From Biomphalaria glabrata (lineage: Eukaryota > Mollusca > Gastropoda > Planorbidae), in contig NC_074725.1 of NCBI RefSeq assembly GCF_947242115.1, positions 9,896,011-9,960,010 of the forward strand: a stretch of DNA of 64,000 nucleotides, given 5' to 3'. The notes under the pieces are model-generated. The model saw nothing but the letters and a program-made list of their open reading frames with translations, was not told the origin of the DNA and searched no databases. Within the stretch, counting starts at the first letter, position 1, and each line of letters opens with the position of its first letter. Positions 1 through 13,600 of the stretch are shown here, one piece after another. Position numbers and translations under genes: made by a program.

Positions 1-205
1 TTTAAAAATTTTCTTCGTTATTTTCAAGGATTTAATGCATTTTTCATTTATCCTCCAGAACATTTCGATCGAATAATCAAATAAATGCTTAAACACTATG
101 CTGAGCAACGCTTAAATCCATTCTTAAATCAATTGACTGTATCTGTCCTTTTTTTAAAATTCCATACGAAGTTTAAAGCTTAATTATTATTTTGTTACTG
201 AATAG

Positions 206-645
206 ATCAACCCTCAAATCTACTGCCCTCTACAAGTATTAACTACGATGAAACCAAACAGGTGTTGGACATTGACCATTCAAATGAACAGCCCATTGCT
301 CGGATTAACGGTGAGGAAACCAAACACGAGGTGGACATGGGTCACTCACCCAGTGTACGTGTTAAAGATGAGGAAACCAAACACGAGGTGGACATGGGTC
401 ACTCACCCAGTGTACGTGTTAAAAATGAGGAAACCAAACACGAGGTGGACATGGGTCACTCACCCAGTGTACGTGTTAAAGATGAGAAGCTTCAACATTT
501 ACTTGACATACATCTAGGTCACTCCCCTGGGCTGCCAAGAACAAGAATTAAAGACGAGAAAGACGAACACGTCTTGGGCATAGGTTACTCACCTGTAGTG
601 ACCAGTGTACCATTTAAAGAAGAGGACACTAAACACGCGGAATGC
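206..645 (+). CDS. Last coding exon of an unrecognised gene with 19-residue C-terminal repeats
   Basis: The frame is open from a stop at 199-201 through a good acceptor (AG at 204-205 after a T-rich tract) to TAG at 646-648. Three nearly identical 57-bp units at 313-369, 370-426 and 427-483 encode the 19-residue unit EETKHEVDMGHSPSVRVKD. They are flanked in the same frame by diverged units of similar build (ETKQVLDIDHS before; EKLQHLLDIHLGHSP and EKDEHVLGIGYSP after). The unit length is a multiple of three and the diverged flanking units keep the E..KH..D.GHSP pattern, so this looks translated rather than chance. No known domain, signal peptide or membrane span is visible. Earlier exons lie left of the window, so the function is unknown. 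The exact splice acceptor is inferred. Confidence 0.5.
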
Positions 646-859
646 TAGACTGCTACAGCTCTGCTGCTTTATTTGAAGTCATCAGTAGGGCTTACTTGCA
701 AGACGTAAAATAGTACAATCAATCAACAAGAGGATGAAGATAGTTTGACTTTGACTTCTGATGTTCATAAGTTTATCTAGATACTAAAAGTAAGTTGCTA
801 GAGATCTGTGTTTATGTATACATAATAAGATATGTTTATTTTACATTGTAAAAAGTCGA

Positions 860-869
860 AATAAATAAA
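860..869 (+). promoter_or_regulatory. Overlapping polyadenylation signals
   Basis: Two overlapping AATAAA hexamers (860-865 and 864-869) lie about 215 bp after the stop of the repeat-tailed exon. Further AATAAA hexamers follow near 956 and 1041. Confidence 0.45.
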
Positions 870-899
870 AGATGTCATATTTTATTTTATAAACATTAC

Positions 900-1630
900 T
901 TTACTCACAAAGATCTATTTAATGATACTATTCTGTGTCTATTTTTAAATTTTAGGAATAAAATGAGGTAGATAATGAAAAAAAAATGTAATTAAATTAT
1001 TTTTTTAAAGTGTTGATTTATTGCATTGTGTTAAATTATTAAAATAAACGTATATGCTATACATTTTAATGTCTGTTTTATTTCATGTTACTCATATACT
1101 TGTCTATTACTATATGACTAATAGGCCTACTAATTTTGTCAGGTGTGTTGTTACTAGACATGCTCCTAATACTGTCATCTGCTTGCAGGATCGTATCTGC
1201 ACAATGCACATTAACCAATAAATCTGTTTATATTTAGGCCTATAATATTAATACTACGTTGGATCAATTGGAGAGACTCGCTCGCTAATTATTTGTCTTA
1301 AAACAATGCATAACATATTACAAAACATTACAACAATAGACAACGAAATGTTGGGCTTAAACTCGTAACACAGCTTTATTTCAACATTGCATTTGAAGAG
1401 AGTTATCGTTTATTCATTAGTTTTTATCACCAGTGGAAGAGTTCTAAGAGCCTTTTGTGCGTGTGCCTGTACGGTAACTTCCTTTACGATAATAAAATGT
1501 TAAAATCATGCCGCAAATGCTGCTTTTATATTTTTGCAACTGTTTTGTAGCTTTCTTAATTGAATAAGTAATGCATGTACTAAGCAAAAACATAGTTTAT
1601 ATTAGATATACTTTTTTCACCATTATAACT
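900..1630. other. Intergenic, no gene seen
   Basis: AT-rich sequence downstream of the first gene. I see no exon-like open frame, tRNA-like head or terminal repeat in it. Confidence 0.5.
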
Positions 1631-1639
1631 CTTTATATT

Positions 1640-1985
1640 GATATAATATTATAAATTTCTGTATATGTAATATAAGTCAGACAAATTTCAATGACTAATG
1701 CTTGAAACTGAGTCACATATCTCAATCTCTGCCTGTGGTTCCGTCTGGAGCATTGGCCACCAGCCAGCTTACTCCAGTCGTCTCGGTTTTGAGCGAGTCT
1801 CTCCAACTGATCCCACGTCTTGCCCATCTGCTTGGTATCTACTTCCGAATTGCATCGCCATGTATTCTTGGGCCGTCTCCTCCTCCTCTTTCCTTGGGAG
1901 TTCCAGGTGAGGGCCTATCCATCTACAGCGTCTCTGAAAGATATCTGCAATGGGCTGCTGCTTTGTTCTTTGCATGTATCTCCAA
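1640..1985 (-). mobile_element. LINE fragment (RTE-like), 3' end of the reverse transcriptase ORF
   Basis: The minus strand encodes the typical C-terminal end of RTE-type LINE proteins: a QRRCRWIG stretch followed by MGKTWDQLERLAQNRDDW and a basic end (SRRNHRQR). The two halves lie in different frames, so the copy carries at least one frameshift. No endonuclease or catalytic RT motifs remain; this is a short dead 3' piece. Confidence 0.65.
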
Positions 1986-2009
1986 ATCAACAGACATTAC
2001 GACCTAGCT

Positions 2010-2570
2010 GACAAGAAATTACACACATGCAGTGAGTTTTGGTAGGGTAGCATATTTTAGTGGTCTCCCTCGTTCTAGATATATATAGTCCAGCTTAGGC
2101 GCCAGATTGCTTTAACTTAAAAGTGCATGGGACCCTGGGCCGTAAGGGAAGATTATATATGCAGTAGGCCTACCACATCACGCTAACGGGCTCGTCCGAC
2201 CTTACGCTTATTTTTTGTTACAAGCATAGTACCTTATGTAAGTACTGTACAATTGGCCGTTTGACTACAATACATAGCCTAGCCCTACTGTATTGTAATG
2301 TTCTGATCGAACGATTTTGTATTTAAGGTTAGTGAACGTAACTTAATGATTCAGAAACTATTGTGTGATGAAAAATCAACAATATAGATACTAATAATAG
2401 TAACTATTAATTGCGAAGAAGAATCTTAAGACTTGCAATAAAACTTTGACCAAGTTTAACAAATCCTCATGAGAACTGATCTGGTTTTCGAAGCAGACGT
2501 TAACAGGGGATCTCCAATCGCGGGGCCCCTCTCATACGCGGTTGCCCCACTTGCCACCCCCTGGCTTTAA
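2010..2570. other. Intergenic, no gene seen
   Basis: Mostly unstructured AT-rich sequence with one GC-rich patch near 2510-2565 that resembles the end of a dispersed element. No coding signal. Confidence 0.4.
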
Positions 2571-2757
2571 CTGACATAGAGATGCTACAGAAAGATTCTA
2601 GGTATCACTTTTAAAGACCGCATCACAAAGGAGCTAGCCAGGAAAATCAGTGACTTGGCAGAATTTAAGTCTTTGGTTAATATGCATGACTAAATGCATG
2701 ACGCGTAGGACGTAATCATTTTCTTTTTTGAAGTAACGTCTGTATTATATAAGATAA
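2570..2757 (+). mobile_element. Chimeric LINE 3' fragments
   Basis: 2575-2633 reads as an RT motif (LQKILGITFKDRITK) of one LINE. From 2634 it changes to the 3' end of another family (LARKISDLAEFKSLVN, stop, short 3' UTR, then TATATAAGATAAG). The second part matches the 3' end of the LINE at 21298-22486 almost base for base (compare 2634-2757 with 22354-22480). Confidence 0.6.
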
Positions 2758-2924
2758 GAAGAGGTTAGAGACAGGGTTATTACAGCGATTGGTCCCCACG
2801 ATGACCTGCAAACTAAAACGGTCCCAATGGTCCAAAAGACTAAAAGAGTATGTAAGTATATGTCTATAGCCAAACCTTCAGCAGGATGACAGCGGGCATG
2901 GTTTGGGACCAATATGATCTTATA

Positions 2925-3110
2925 TATTAGGCCTACAGACGGTACTTCAAAAAAAAAAAAAAGAATATAATTAGGCATACGTCCTACGCATTTCATGTGT
3001 CAATGTAGGCCTATGTTAATCGGTAACTTAAACTCTTCTTAGTCATTGGTTTTCCTGGCTGATTCAGGCAACCCATTCCGTACTCTAATGATGACAGTCT
3101 GAAGTGCATT
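2925..3110 (-). mobile_element. LINE 3' end, inverted copy
   Basis: The reverse complement carries the same family's 3' end: a GGGTTGCCTGA stretch, AGCCAGGAAAACCA, the conserved GCGTAGGACGTA and a T-rich run before the tail. It faces the plus-strand copy at 2634-2757, tail to tail, with about 170 bp between. Confidence 0.6.
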
Positions 3111-3577
3111 CTTGCACAGCTTGGACATTGTCCACAAAAGCGAAATTAATTAATAAGATTGATTTTAATTTGATGCATTAACACGTAGATCTAGATCTAT
3201 TAGAAGTGGACTAAAATAGTACTTTTGACTTAATACCAGCCTAACCTGACATTAAATATTTTGAATGTTTGATAAAAAGCGAAAGGCGCTGTGTCAACAT
3301 TACAACAATTTTTGATCATTTTTAGTTTCATTCAGTAATAATTATGGGGGGAAAAGAATGCGATTATTTAATGAGAAAATACTGAACTTGCTAAACTTCA
3401 AACCAAGAGAGGTGGAAAACTAAAGACTTGACACTACTGACTGAGACACTGTTCCTGTGGCGTTGAGATTTATTTATAGAATTGTAGCAATCATGTCATG
3501 ATGAGACGGTGGAACAGGATATCTAAATCTACACTAGGACTCAGTCTAGATCTAATATCTAAGGTTTACAAATAAAC

Positions 3578-4214
3578 ATGACAGCTTATAATTCAACATG
3601 CTCAAGCTTTCCAAATGATCCTGACAAATGTGTAAGTTCAACTTCAAAGCTGTAACTGTAATTGTAAACTTAAAACTGTAACGCCAGTGTTAGTGTAACG
3701 TAACTAAGGGCAAGTCGTCTAAGTGTAACTAACTGTAAGTCTAAGTAAAGTTACTGTGTAATAATAGTGTGTAATGAATGTAACTCAGCAGTAGTGTAAG
3801 TGTAAACAGTGTAAATGTAATTAGCTAGATCTATATATACTAATATAGATTTACTAGATCTAGATTAGTAGATTCTATGTCATCCATTTCATGACAAATT
3901 TTTGTAAATAACATAAAATACCAATTTGTATTCTTACTAAAGTTATAAATTTTATAAAGTTATTTCAACTTTTATAAGGTAAGATATTAGACATCTACAG
4001 CAAATCAGTTGTCTACCAGCAGTTTGTTGCTACAAGTCAACGATCATTTCTATAACTCCTACCTATTTGTTTGTTCTAAGAATAAAAGACAATAATGTGC
4101 TGTAGATACCTTTTGAAAATATACTTCTGAGGCTCAGAATAGGGAAAAAAAATGAACTGACTAGCTATAATGAATATTCATTATAAATTATGTGTGTATA
4201 TCTAAATATATTCT

Positions 4215-4302
<88 letters not shown>

Positions 4303-4609
4303 CCTATGGCATTCATTTGCAAGGCATATTGATCATCTCATTGAAATGAGATGAAAGCCTCTACAGGCATTAGCTTTGGTTGGAATAATGTTCGAATCCT
4401 GGTGAAGACTGGGATTTTTAATTGCAGGATCTTTGGGTGCCTCTGAGTCCACCCAGCACTAATGGGTACACCTCACATAAGTTGGGGAAAAAAAAGGTGG
4501 CTGGTCATTGTGCTGGACACATGACACCCTCGTTAACCATAGGCCACTGAAACAGATAATCTTTACCTCGTCTGCACTATAGATCACAAGGTCTGAAAAG
4601 GGAACTTAG

Positions 4610-4675
<66 letters not shown>

Positions 4676-7600
4676 TAAGTGTAAAGAGTGGTATTGGCCT
4701 ACTAAGTTCAGGCTGAAGGTAAAACATAGTAGAGAGCACCTGGCTGCAGGCCCCTTTGGAGTGAGACAACTGAAGATCACTTACAAAGGCCACAGGTAAA
4801 AAATTTGAGGCCAAAAGAAAATTCACTGTCTAGGACAGACATAGATGACTTGAAGAAAGTCAAATCAACCATTGGCAGATAATGGTTATGTCTGCGCTGG
4901 ATGTGGCAAAGTTTGTAGGTTCCTACTGGAACTGCTTAGCCATGGAAAATACTGCATTCCTCATTTAAACTCATTAATCTTCTGACTCGAAGACAGGCCT
5001 TATTATTATTATGTTAATTAGCTCTAGATCAGTAGATTTATAAATAATTAGTTCTATTAGACATCATTTAGACCTATGGCTATTGACTACAAGTAATAGT
5101 TTATAGATCTAGACCCCTGTCACTGTAGCCTGGAAAATAAATGACTACAATTTAAACGTAGCCTTGCACTTGCATACATCATGTCACTGGTTCACTTTGC
5201 CTTTAGTTCATTTTATTGCTTTTTGTTGAAGCTTGTCTTTGTATAAAAGTGATTGTCCCAAGCATAACCAAAAAAATTTTATGTCTTTAACATTGGCAGT
5301 TTTCCAAATTCTAACTGTTAAGAAGAAGACTAGCTTGTTTACTTTGTAAGATTTATCTGTTCCTGGCCAGCTATATCTATCTAAAGAGCTGACCTGCCTT
5401 AACTATTTTTTTATGTCTTTTATTTGATAGTCATGTATTAGATCTATAGGGCCTATTAAATTATACAAAACAAGACTTTGACAAGAACTAAAATCTAATG
5501 ACTGTTTTGAAATCTATTGTTAGGATTGATTCATGAAGCTTTACACTTCTCTATTCTAGAATCAGAATTTGAAAATCAGTTACTTATTAGGTAAATTTAG
5601 ATAAAAATTTGCATTTTACTTTTTTGTTTAATTTACTAAATAAATGTCATTTAGAGTTTTGAAATAATATAAATATCTCCTTTCAGGATATCATTATCAG
5701 TCTTAGGAAAGCTTCCGGAGCCTTTTCTTTTATTGGATGGTAAGTGTAAGAGGCAGCTCAGTTCATTGAGTCCACAGAGATTTCAAAGGAGAATAAAAGG
5801 AAAACATATAATAATAAGTCTACAGTCAAACTTTAGATTGCACACATATTATTTATTGGCTGTGTTCTTAATTCAAAACATATATATTATTAATGCAGGT
5901 TTTAGCATAAAAAAAACAAAACATCTTCAAACTTGAGAGTCTCAAATCTTCTCTTATAAAAACCCTTGATTGAAAGCTGACAGTTGCTTGTGACATATTT
6001 TAATATTTATACTTTTATGCAAGTCAAAAGCAAGTGGCTTCCCAAACTTTTGAATTGGATTTCATCAAGTCTGGCAATGTGAAACCATTTCGTCTTCTTC
6101 CCTGCAGTGGAGGCACCACTAGTTAAATTTTGGCTTGAACTATGAAAAAATAAATCCAAACCTACAAAAAGTGATTTAAATAGAAAATGTAATTTCTTAT
6201 AATAATATTTTACTCAGGTAATAATAAATAAAGTAAAAAAAAATGAAATAGGCTTTTACAAAATTCCAAAATATTTTTTTAAATAAAATAATTGATGCCT
6301 ACCAAATGATATCTGTGAGTGGTCTGCTCTTTGAACTGTTGTCATGATGGTCTTGAGTTCAAACTCTTCCCACTGTCCTTCCCTGTTGTGCTGCAGGAAC
6401 ATAACAAATCAATCAATCTTTCTGTAGTTTCCAAGGAGCCTAGAATAGTAACTGCAAAATAACTAAAATATTATTTAGGAGTCTCTCATGGGTATGTTAA
6501 TTGTTATTAATATTCTGTGTTGATCAAAAGTTTTCATTTCTTTTTTATTAATCAAGATCTAGGTTTTCATGAGATTCAATGCACTACAATTCACTATTAT
6601 CCCATTTGGAAATATTCAAGTTCCCCCTACACTTTTGGAGTATTTTGCCAAATTTCTTAAAGACCTTTGTTACACACAGAAACGTGAGATGTTTTATAGA
6701 AATGTCTCTTCTAAAATATGTTTGAGCTCTTTCAGTTTATTTCATAGGCTTCTTAAGTTTGTTTACTTAGATACCTTTGATTTCTTAAATGGATAATGCA
6801 CAGCTTTTAATTGATAGTTGAAATATACATTAACAGTTACACCTTGAGTACGCCTGAATTCAGAAATGAGAATTGTTCATTAAGTTGGATGTGTGGCTGA
6901 GAGGCCCACTGGTCCACAAAAGAGATTGGCCCGCAGTGCACTGAGTATGTTGTAAGCATGAAAGATGCACAATATAAGAGCAATTTAAGGGAATTAATTT
7001 TAAAAGAAGTTTGGGAAACAACTGGCTTGCTCATATCATTAACAATATTATATTTTAGTTTCTTATTTAGTCTCTTATTTTCTTTCCTATACATTTTGTT
7101 CCCCATGCTCACTTAACACTATACAACAATGTTCATTCTTTGCAGTTTGTTTATGATTGTGATAATATGGCTCTTCAGAAGATACCTTGTGTTTGCACAG
7201 GTAAACATGTGTGATGTTCAAAATGTATTCTTTTCCTCTTTTATTTTAGTTAACATATTTTAGACATACACTGCTAAACTGTCCACTACTTAAAAGTCAC
7301 TTTTAGTTCGTAATTTGTTATAATTTCAAACATGGCTCTTCTAATTAAACAGTCATTAAATTAAATGATTAAACTGGAAATAATGATGAAGTACAGAATC
7401 GGTTTAATAACAGCAATCACTTGTCGTTTTTTAAAATATTAAGGTCTACTTAGATTCAGTGTGAGAAAAAAATGCTCTTTCTGAATTTTAAGGAAAGTTC
7501 AGTATTTCATGTGGCTGTAACCTACAAATTTTGTCACACCTAACTTAGTTGTCAACCAGAAAGTTAAATCAAGTCTTTATAGCAGCTCTCCACCTTTTTA

Positions 7601-10600
7601 GAAAGCTTTTTGCTGTATGTCAATGAGAAAACTGATACCTCGGTTACTCTTATAAAGTTTCTCATGACAAATGATATTAAATTTATCATACTTTTTTTTT
7701 CTTTTAAAATTATGTTTTATGTTGTTTTTCCCCCAGAGACTTATTTTGTATTTAAGTATAGCTGCATTGTTGGACAGTATTGCTTATCTCATGGTAAGTT
7801 GAATTAAATTTTTGATTATCTTTTTGTAATTCTCTTCTTGTTTTAGGCATAATCTCTTGATTTGTAAACCTATCACTAGAATGCTCTTTATTAAATAGTT
7901 TGAAACATTTTTCTTTTAGAGTTCAGACATTGCTGATGGGCCAGTCTGTAATTTTCAAGGATGGTGGTTGACTTTCTTTGGTAATATTCCTTTTTTTTTT
8001 CTTTTCAGTGACAGTAATGTAAAACTTTGAAATAGTATAGTAATGTTCATTAATGTTAAGTGATAGTTATAAATGAAAGGGCAAGCAATACAGATACAAT
8101 AAAATGATAGGGCAGTCCTTTACAAGACAGGCTTTTAGAATATTTTTTAAAGTAAAGAAAGAATAGAAAATGATTGCCTTTTGTATGTCCTATAGTTAAC
8201 ATAGCTTTAAGTCTAAGAAATGAACCCATATCAGTAAGATTAACATAGAAAGGGGAAAAAAAAAAGTCATTTCTTTTCATTGCTTTATGTATCTTTCTTA
8301 TTAAGATTGGCAGGTGCTACTGAGTGTCAGTTGTATAACCTTCAACCTTTTCATGAATGCAGTAAAACAAATTTCAACAGAGAAGTTTGAATGGTAGGTA
8401 TTGGCTGAAGGTTTCTTTGTTAATTACACACAGCAGTTTTTACTAACATTTCTACATTTCTATTTAGACTATTTGAAAATTATAGTGTACCAAGACTGAA
8501 ATGTATTTAAAAATATTAATATCATTAAGAGCAATAGTGATCTAAATCCTCTACGATTGAAATAGGTTTAGGAATATTAATGATTAATTCTCAATTTATT
8601 GTAGTTCTCAATTACTTCATTCCGACATAATTTTTTTTTAATGTTCCAGGTTGTATGTAGCTGTGTGTGTTGTGGTCCCTTTGATCATAGCATGCATCCC
8701 ATTAATTGGAGACCATTATGGACCAGCTGGAGCTTGGTGGTAAGGCTTTACCTTTTTTTTATATAGAAGAGCATTTTAAAATTATTTATGTTTTTTATTA
8801 GAATGAAAATAAAAAACAACTTTTAACCCTAAGGTCATAGTTAATCAGTTGAATGTCTAGTTTTACAGTGTAGTTATTCCCCCATGCAGTAATAAATCTA
8901 TGTATTTCAGTTGATTTCATTGCTTCTGTTTAATTTTTGTTGATTTTCCAGTTGGATTGTGGAAGACTTTTCTTGGAGAGTTGGAATGTAAGTTAGAACT
9001 TAACATTTTATTCCAATGTCATAGAAACATTCTTAAAAGCTGTTTCAAACATTTTATTCCTATGTCATAGAAACATTCTTAAAAGCTGCTGTATCAAACA
9101 TTTTTTTTTTTAATTAGTCTATTGTTGAAGGACTCGATATTAATTTTTAATGTCTTGGTTTTGTCCACAGCTGGTATGGTCCATTGTTTATCATCATCAT
9201 TCTGCTGATTGTAGCTTACACTTATATTGTGATCAGCCTGAGAAGAAAGGTATTTCTTTTCCATTCTTTATTGTAAAATAATTGTTAGTGAAGGTCAAAG
9301 ATATTTTTGTAGTCTAATTCTAAGAACTATTTGCCTTGAAAGAATGGAAACCTTTTCAGAGCTGTTCCTTTTCACTTAATGAACCATGTGTACAGCATGT
9401 TTTTTCTTTTCTTTTTTTTTTTTCCCCACAAGGACTGCCTTAATTAAAGAGAATTTTAAGAAGAAAATATAAGATCTAAAGGTAATTTTTTTTTCTTTGA
9501 AAGGGGGGAGAATCAACATAAAAGGAAATCTGATTTATAGTTTTATTTCTATTTATACTGTTAAAACTTGATTTATGCCCAAGATTTCTAAAATAAAGCA
9601 TTATGACCATTAAGTTTGAAAAATGACACCAATGTCCATACATTTTTGTCAACAATATTTCCACAAATCTTAAAATATCTTGAAACATCAAAAATGAATT
9701 TTATTTCGAAACTCTAAAATGTCCTGAGGTTAATCCAGCTATTATAGGTACCTCATAATGATTAGGTCAAGTAAAGGTGATTGGCTGACCTTATTAATCT
9801 CACTGACCTTTGGCCACAGAAAAAAATTAGAATTTACATCATCTATGCCGTGAATCAACTACAGCTCTGGCAGGATAGTAACATGATTTGAAATTAACTG
9901 TACAGATGTTTTATTCTTATAATAAGAAAAACAAAGATTAAATGTAATTCTTTTTATTTTTTTTTTTGGTTGTTATAGTAGCAAGAAAACTGATATATAT
10001 TTGTCTTTCTTCAGGCATCCAACTGGGAGGGAACATATGACCCAGATACTGAACGTCAACATGTGAGTTTATTTCTTTTCTTTAGCTCTTTTTTTTTTCT
10101 TTAAACATATGGGACGCTATGGTCTTTAAAAAAATGTGAAGTGTTAAAACATTCATTTTGGAAAGTGGAAGTCTCAGGTCCAAATGAAAGCAGTTGATTT
10201 TGTAATGGGGGAAGAGTGTGTCAGTTAAAGACTGAAAGTCATTGTGCCAATCATATCATCACTATAAACAGTCATCACTATATACAGTCAGCTTTTTATA
10301 GTCTGTCGTACCAGTTTGCTCTGTTTTTATATCAAGGTGTACATTACATTTTTAGAATGTCTACAACGAATGAATCGAAATTGTTGGCAAAATTACTTAT
10401 AAAATACTGAAATACTTTTTAATTCAAATGAAAGCTACAATAAAACTGTAGCATATAATAGTAAAAAAAAAAGATGTGTGATCTTATTTGGTTTTTGCTA
10501 AGCAATACATGGTCTGCTTGGTGGCATCCCTTATTTGTTCTGACAAATGTGTAGTTCTTCATTTGATTATTTCTTCTGTTGTATTCCCCAGCATTTGTTG

Positions 10601-13600
10601 AAAGAAGACATCAAACCACTCAGAATTTATCCCTTTATTTATTTAGCTGTCTCAATCTTTCCACTCATCAACAGGTAAACTAGAGTTTGATTGAATTAAC
10701 TAGAGTTTGATTGAATTTCTAAACAAGCATTTGTTTGTTACTGGGTTGAAAATTAAGCCCAATCTTTTTTTTTTTAAATTAGCTTTAATATAATGCTCAA
10801 CTAAAGTATTAACTGTATATTGAGCTTATTTCATTCAATGATCAAACATTGTAGACAATGCCAACTGCTGAGTCAGTCATTCTTAAAAAGGGTGCATAAT
10901 CACAAATGATTTTAATTTTTCTCTACCCATTCTATCACCTGTATGTCAAGGTTATTTTAAGCCTTAGGCTTGTTTGCCAGGACCCCTGACATTCTAGTAA
11001 CACAAAAGGTATCAAAGGACTGCCTGGCATGCTAATGTAAATATAAAGTATTTAATTTGAGATGTGTATTTACAAATGAAATAAAATGATGCTTGGACCA
11101 ATATAAAGAAAACGATTGAATGGTATCTTAAGTACATAGTGAGGATATAATTATGCACAATTAATTTAAATCAATCATTTTGCACCTGGTGGTGGGACAA
11201 CACAATCAAACACAATCCTGCTTCAAATGCTCTAGTGGCGCACAACTATACTGACCCAATACAGTCACTACACTGGCATTGGAACAGCACTGATAAAATC
11301 TAGCCCAAAGCTAGTTCTCCTACAGAAAACATCTACCACCATGATTGCGAATAATGGAACTATTTCTCAAGTATATTTTCAAGCTAACTCTTTCTTACCC
11401 TAGCAAGAGGGAAAACAAAGCTGAAGGACAGGTCAAAACAAGCAAAGACCAAGAAGTTCTAAAGTCAGTGCTCTCTAACAAGAAGAACAAGGAGACAAAA
11501 TTATAGCACAAACACATTTATAGTGGCTGTAATTTACAATACTTCATTGTTCAGATGTGCATGACACTATGTGTTCCTCTGTTAACATCTGGTCACATTG
11601 CAATTGTTTTATATACATTAATCAGTTCAGTTTCATTGTTTGTTGAATACTTTTTTTTTATTTACTTTTCTATTGCATCCTCAGAGTTCAGAATGCTCTG
11701 TATCCTGATTATCATGTATTTGTCTTGGTACTTTTAGCTTCACTGTTCTCTCCTCTACATGGTAAGTCCTGTTGATCTTCAAATCAAAGCTAGGATAAAA
11801 TAATTTTGTAAAATACCTTCTGACATTTTCAATTTATCATTAAGCCCTAACATTCTTTCAATCAATCTTCAAAGGTGCTCTCAATGCGATAGCTTTTGGA
11901 GTGGACAAAGAGACTCTGTCCAAGCTGAGACCCAGTGAGATTAAGGTGAGAACCTTCATTTTGTGTGGCCACTAACTCTGATGACTAGTTCATTTCTTAG
12001 CTTGGGCTTGTCAAAATTTTATGTTTCATCTTATATCTTATGAAAATGCTAAACTTCACTAACCTGACATATAAGTTAATCCTTAACCTTCAAGCATCCT
12101 ACTTTTCACTTTAAAGCCATGCTATCCTGTTCATTAGAGACATATATTGTTTGTTTTTTCACCCAATTGAATAGCTAATGGAAAAAGAGAAATGGCTTGT
12201 TGTAAAACATGACTGCTTGACTTTTCATTCTTTTTATCCCAGTCTTGATCTCAAAAAAAGCTTTCACCTTTTTATTTTTGTTTAAGAAATTTTTTTAAAA
12301 ATCTTAACCGTATTTTTTTAATAAAGTTCTCAAATCTTCATTTCTTAGACTTATCTTCTAACATTTAAATTAATATTTGTGTCTGTTTTTATTGCTGAAT
12401 TACTGCTCCATACAAGAACTGTTGTAGTATTTGTGGGACTTAACTTTAATGCCTGATAAGCATTTGAGTTGATAAGTGCTATACAGTAACTGTCTTAGTA
12501 TTTGTGGGACTTAACATTAAAGCCTGATAAGCATTTGGTTGATAAGTGCAATACAGTAACTGTTTGTAGTAAGTCCTGCACTTTTGAGGTTTATACCACA
12601 GTGTTTGGAAAAGCTAATAGAACTAGTCAGCCTCATTTAGAAAAGAAAATGTACTCTTAAATTTATGCTAGAAATCAGGCACCATGTAACTTAAAGTTAT
12701 GTTGTTCATTTTTTTTATTAATTATACTAACCTTGAAAAACATTGTTCTGTATAAATTATATTTGATTAACTTCTATACTAAGTGCTATGAATAGAGCCC
12801 ATTATGTTTAATTTAGATTTTAACATTTCTGCATGACCAAACAACCTTCCCTTATTATTCTGAAACATGCTGTCAAATTTACCCTTTTACAAGGATTTTT
12901 ACTTTTACATAGTTTGTCTTGCTGCCTCTTTTAGGTTTAGTGGTAGTCTCCCATGTATCTTCAAGAAAAAAAAATTTTGATGGTTTCATGCATAAAAAAA
13001 AAAAAACTTTTTACATCTTAATAATATTTTAATATATTTGAATTTTAATATAAATCTGTGCAAGAAAGATACTTTCAGAATATAAAAGACATTTCGATAA
13101 CTACTTGAATAAAAAGTGAAATAAAAGTGGCCCTTGAGAAACTTTGTTGTTTTTAGATTAAAATTTTTGATGTAAGTTTTTGAAAAAAAAAAAGGGGGGG
13201 GGGGAATTATTAACAATTCAGAAGAAAAAAAATGTGTGTGTGTATGAAATCATCAACGCTTGCATTGTATCTAACCCCCAGCTTGCTCTTCTTAACCATG
13301 GGTCCAGGCAGAAAATCAGAGAGTACCCTTACTCCTACTCAACTTTCAACACAGAGAGTGATCGAGTTTTGTCTGATGATGAGGTTCTAAATGAAGAAGA
13401 TGGGCGGGCCAAGCCCACCAGCCAAAGATGATGATAATTAGGTGTAGAAGCGGATTAGACAATATGTCTGATTCATTTAAAGTGATTCTATGAAACATAG
13501 TTTGAGTCAAGTCATGACATTCACAAACTATAAATTATTCAGCTATAGATTCATGCAGATTCATATGTTTTTTTCAAGCAAGTTTTACTATTTATTTATT

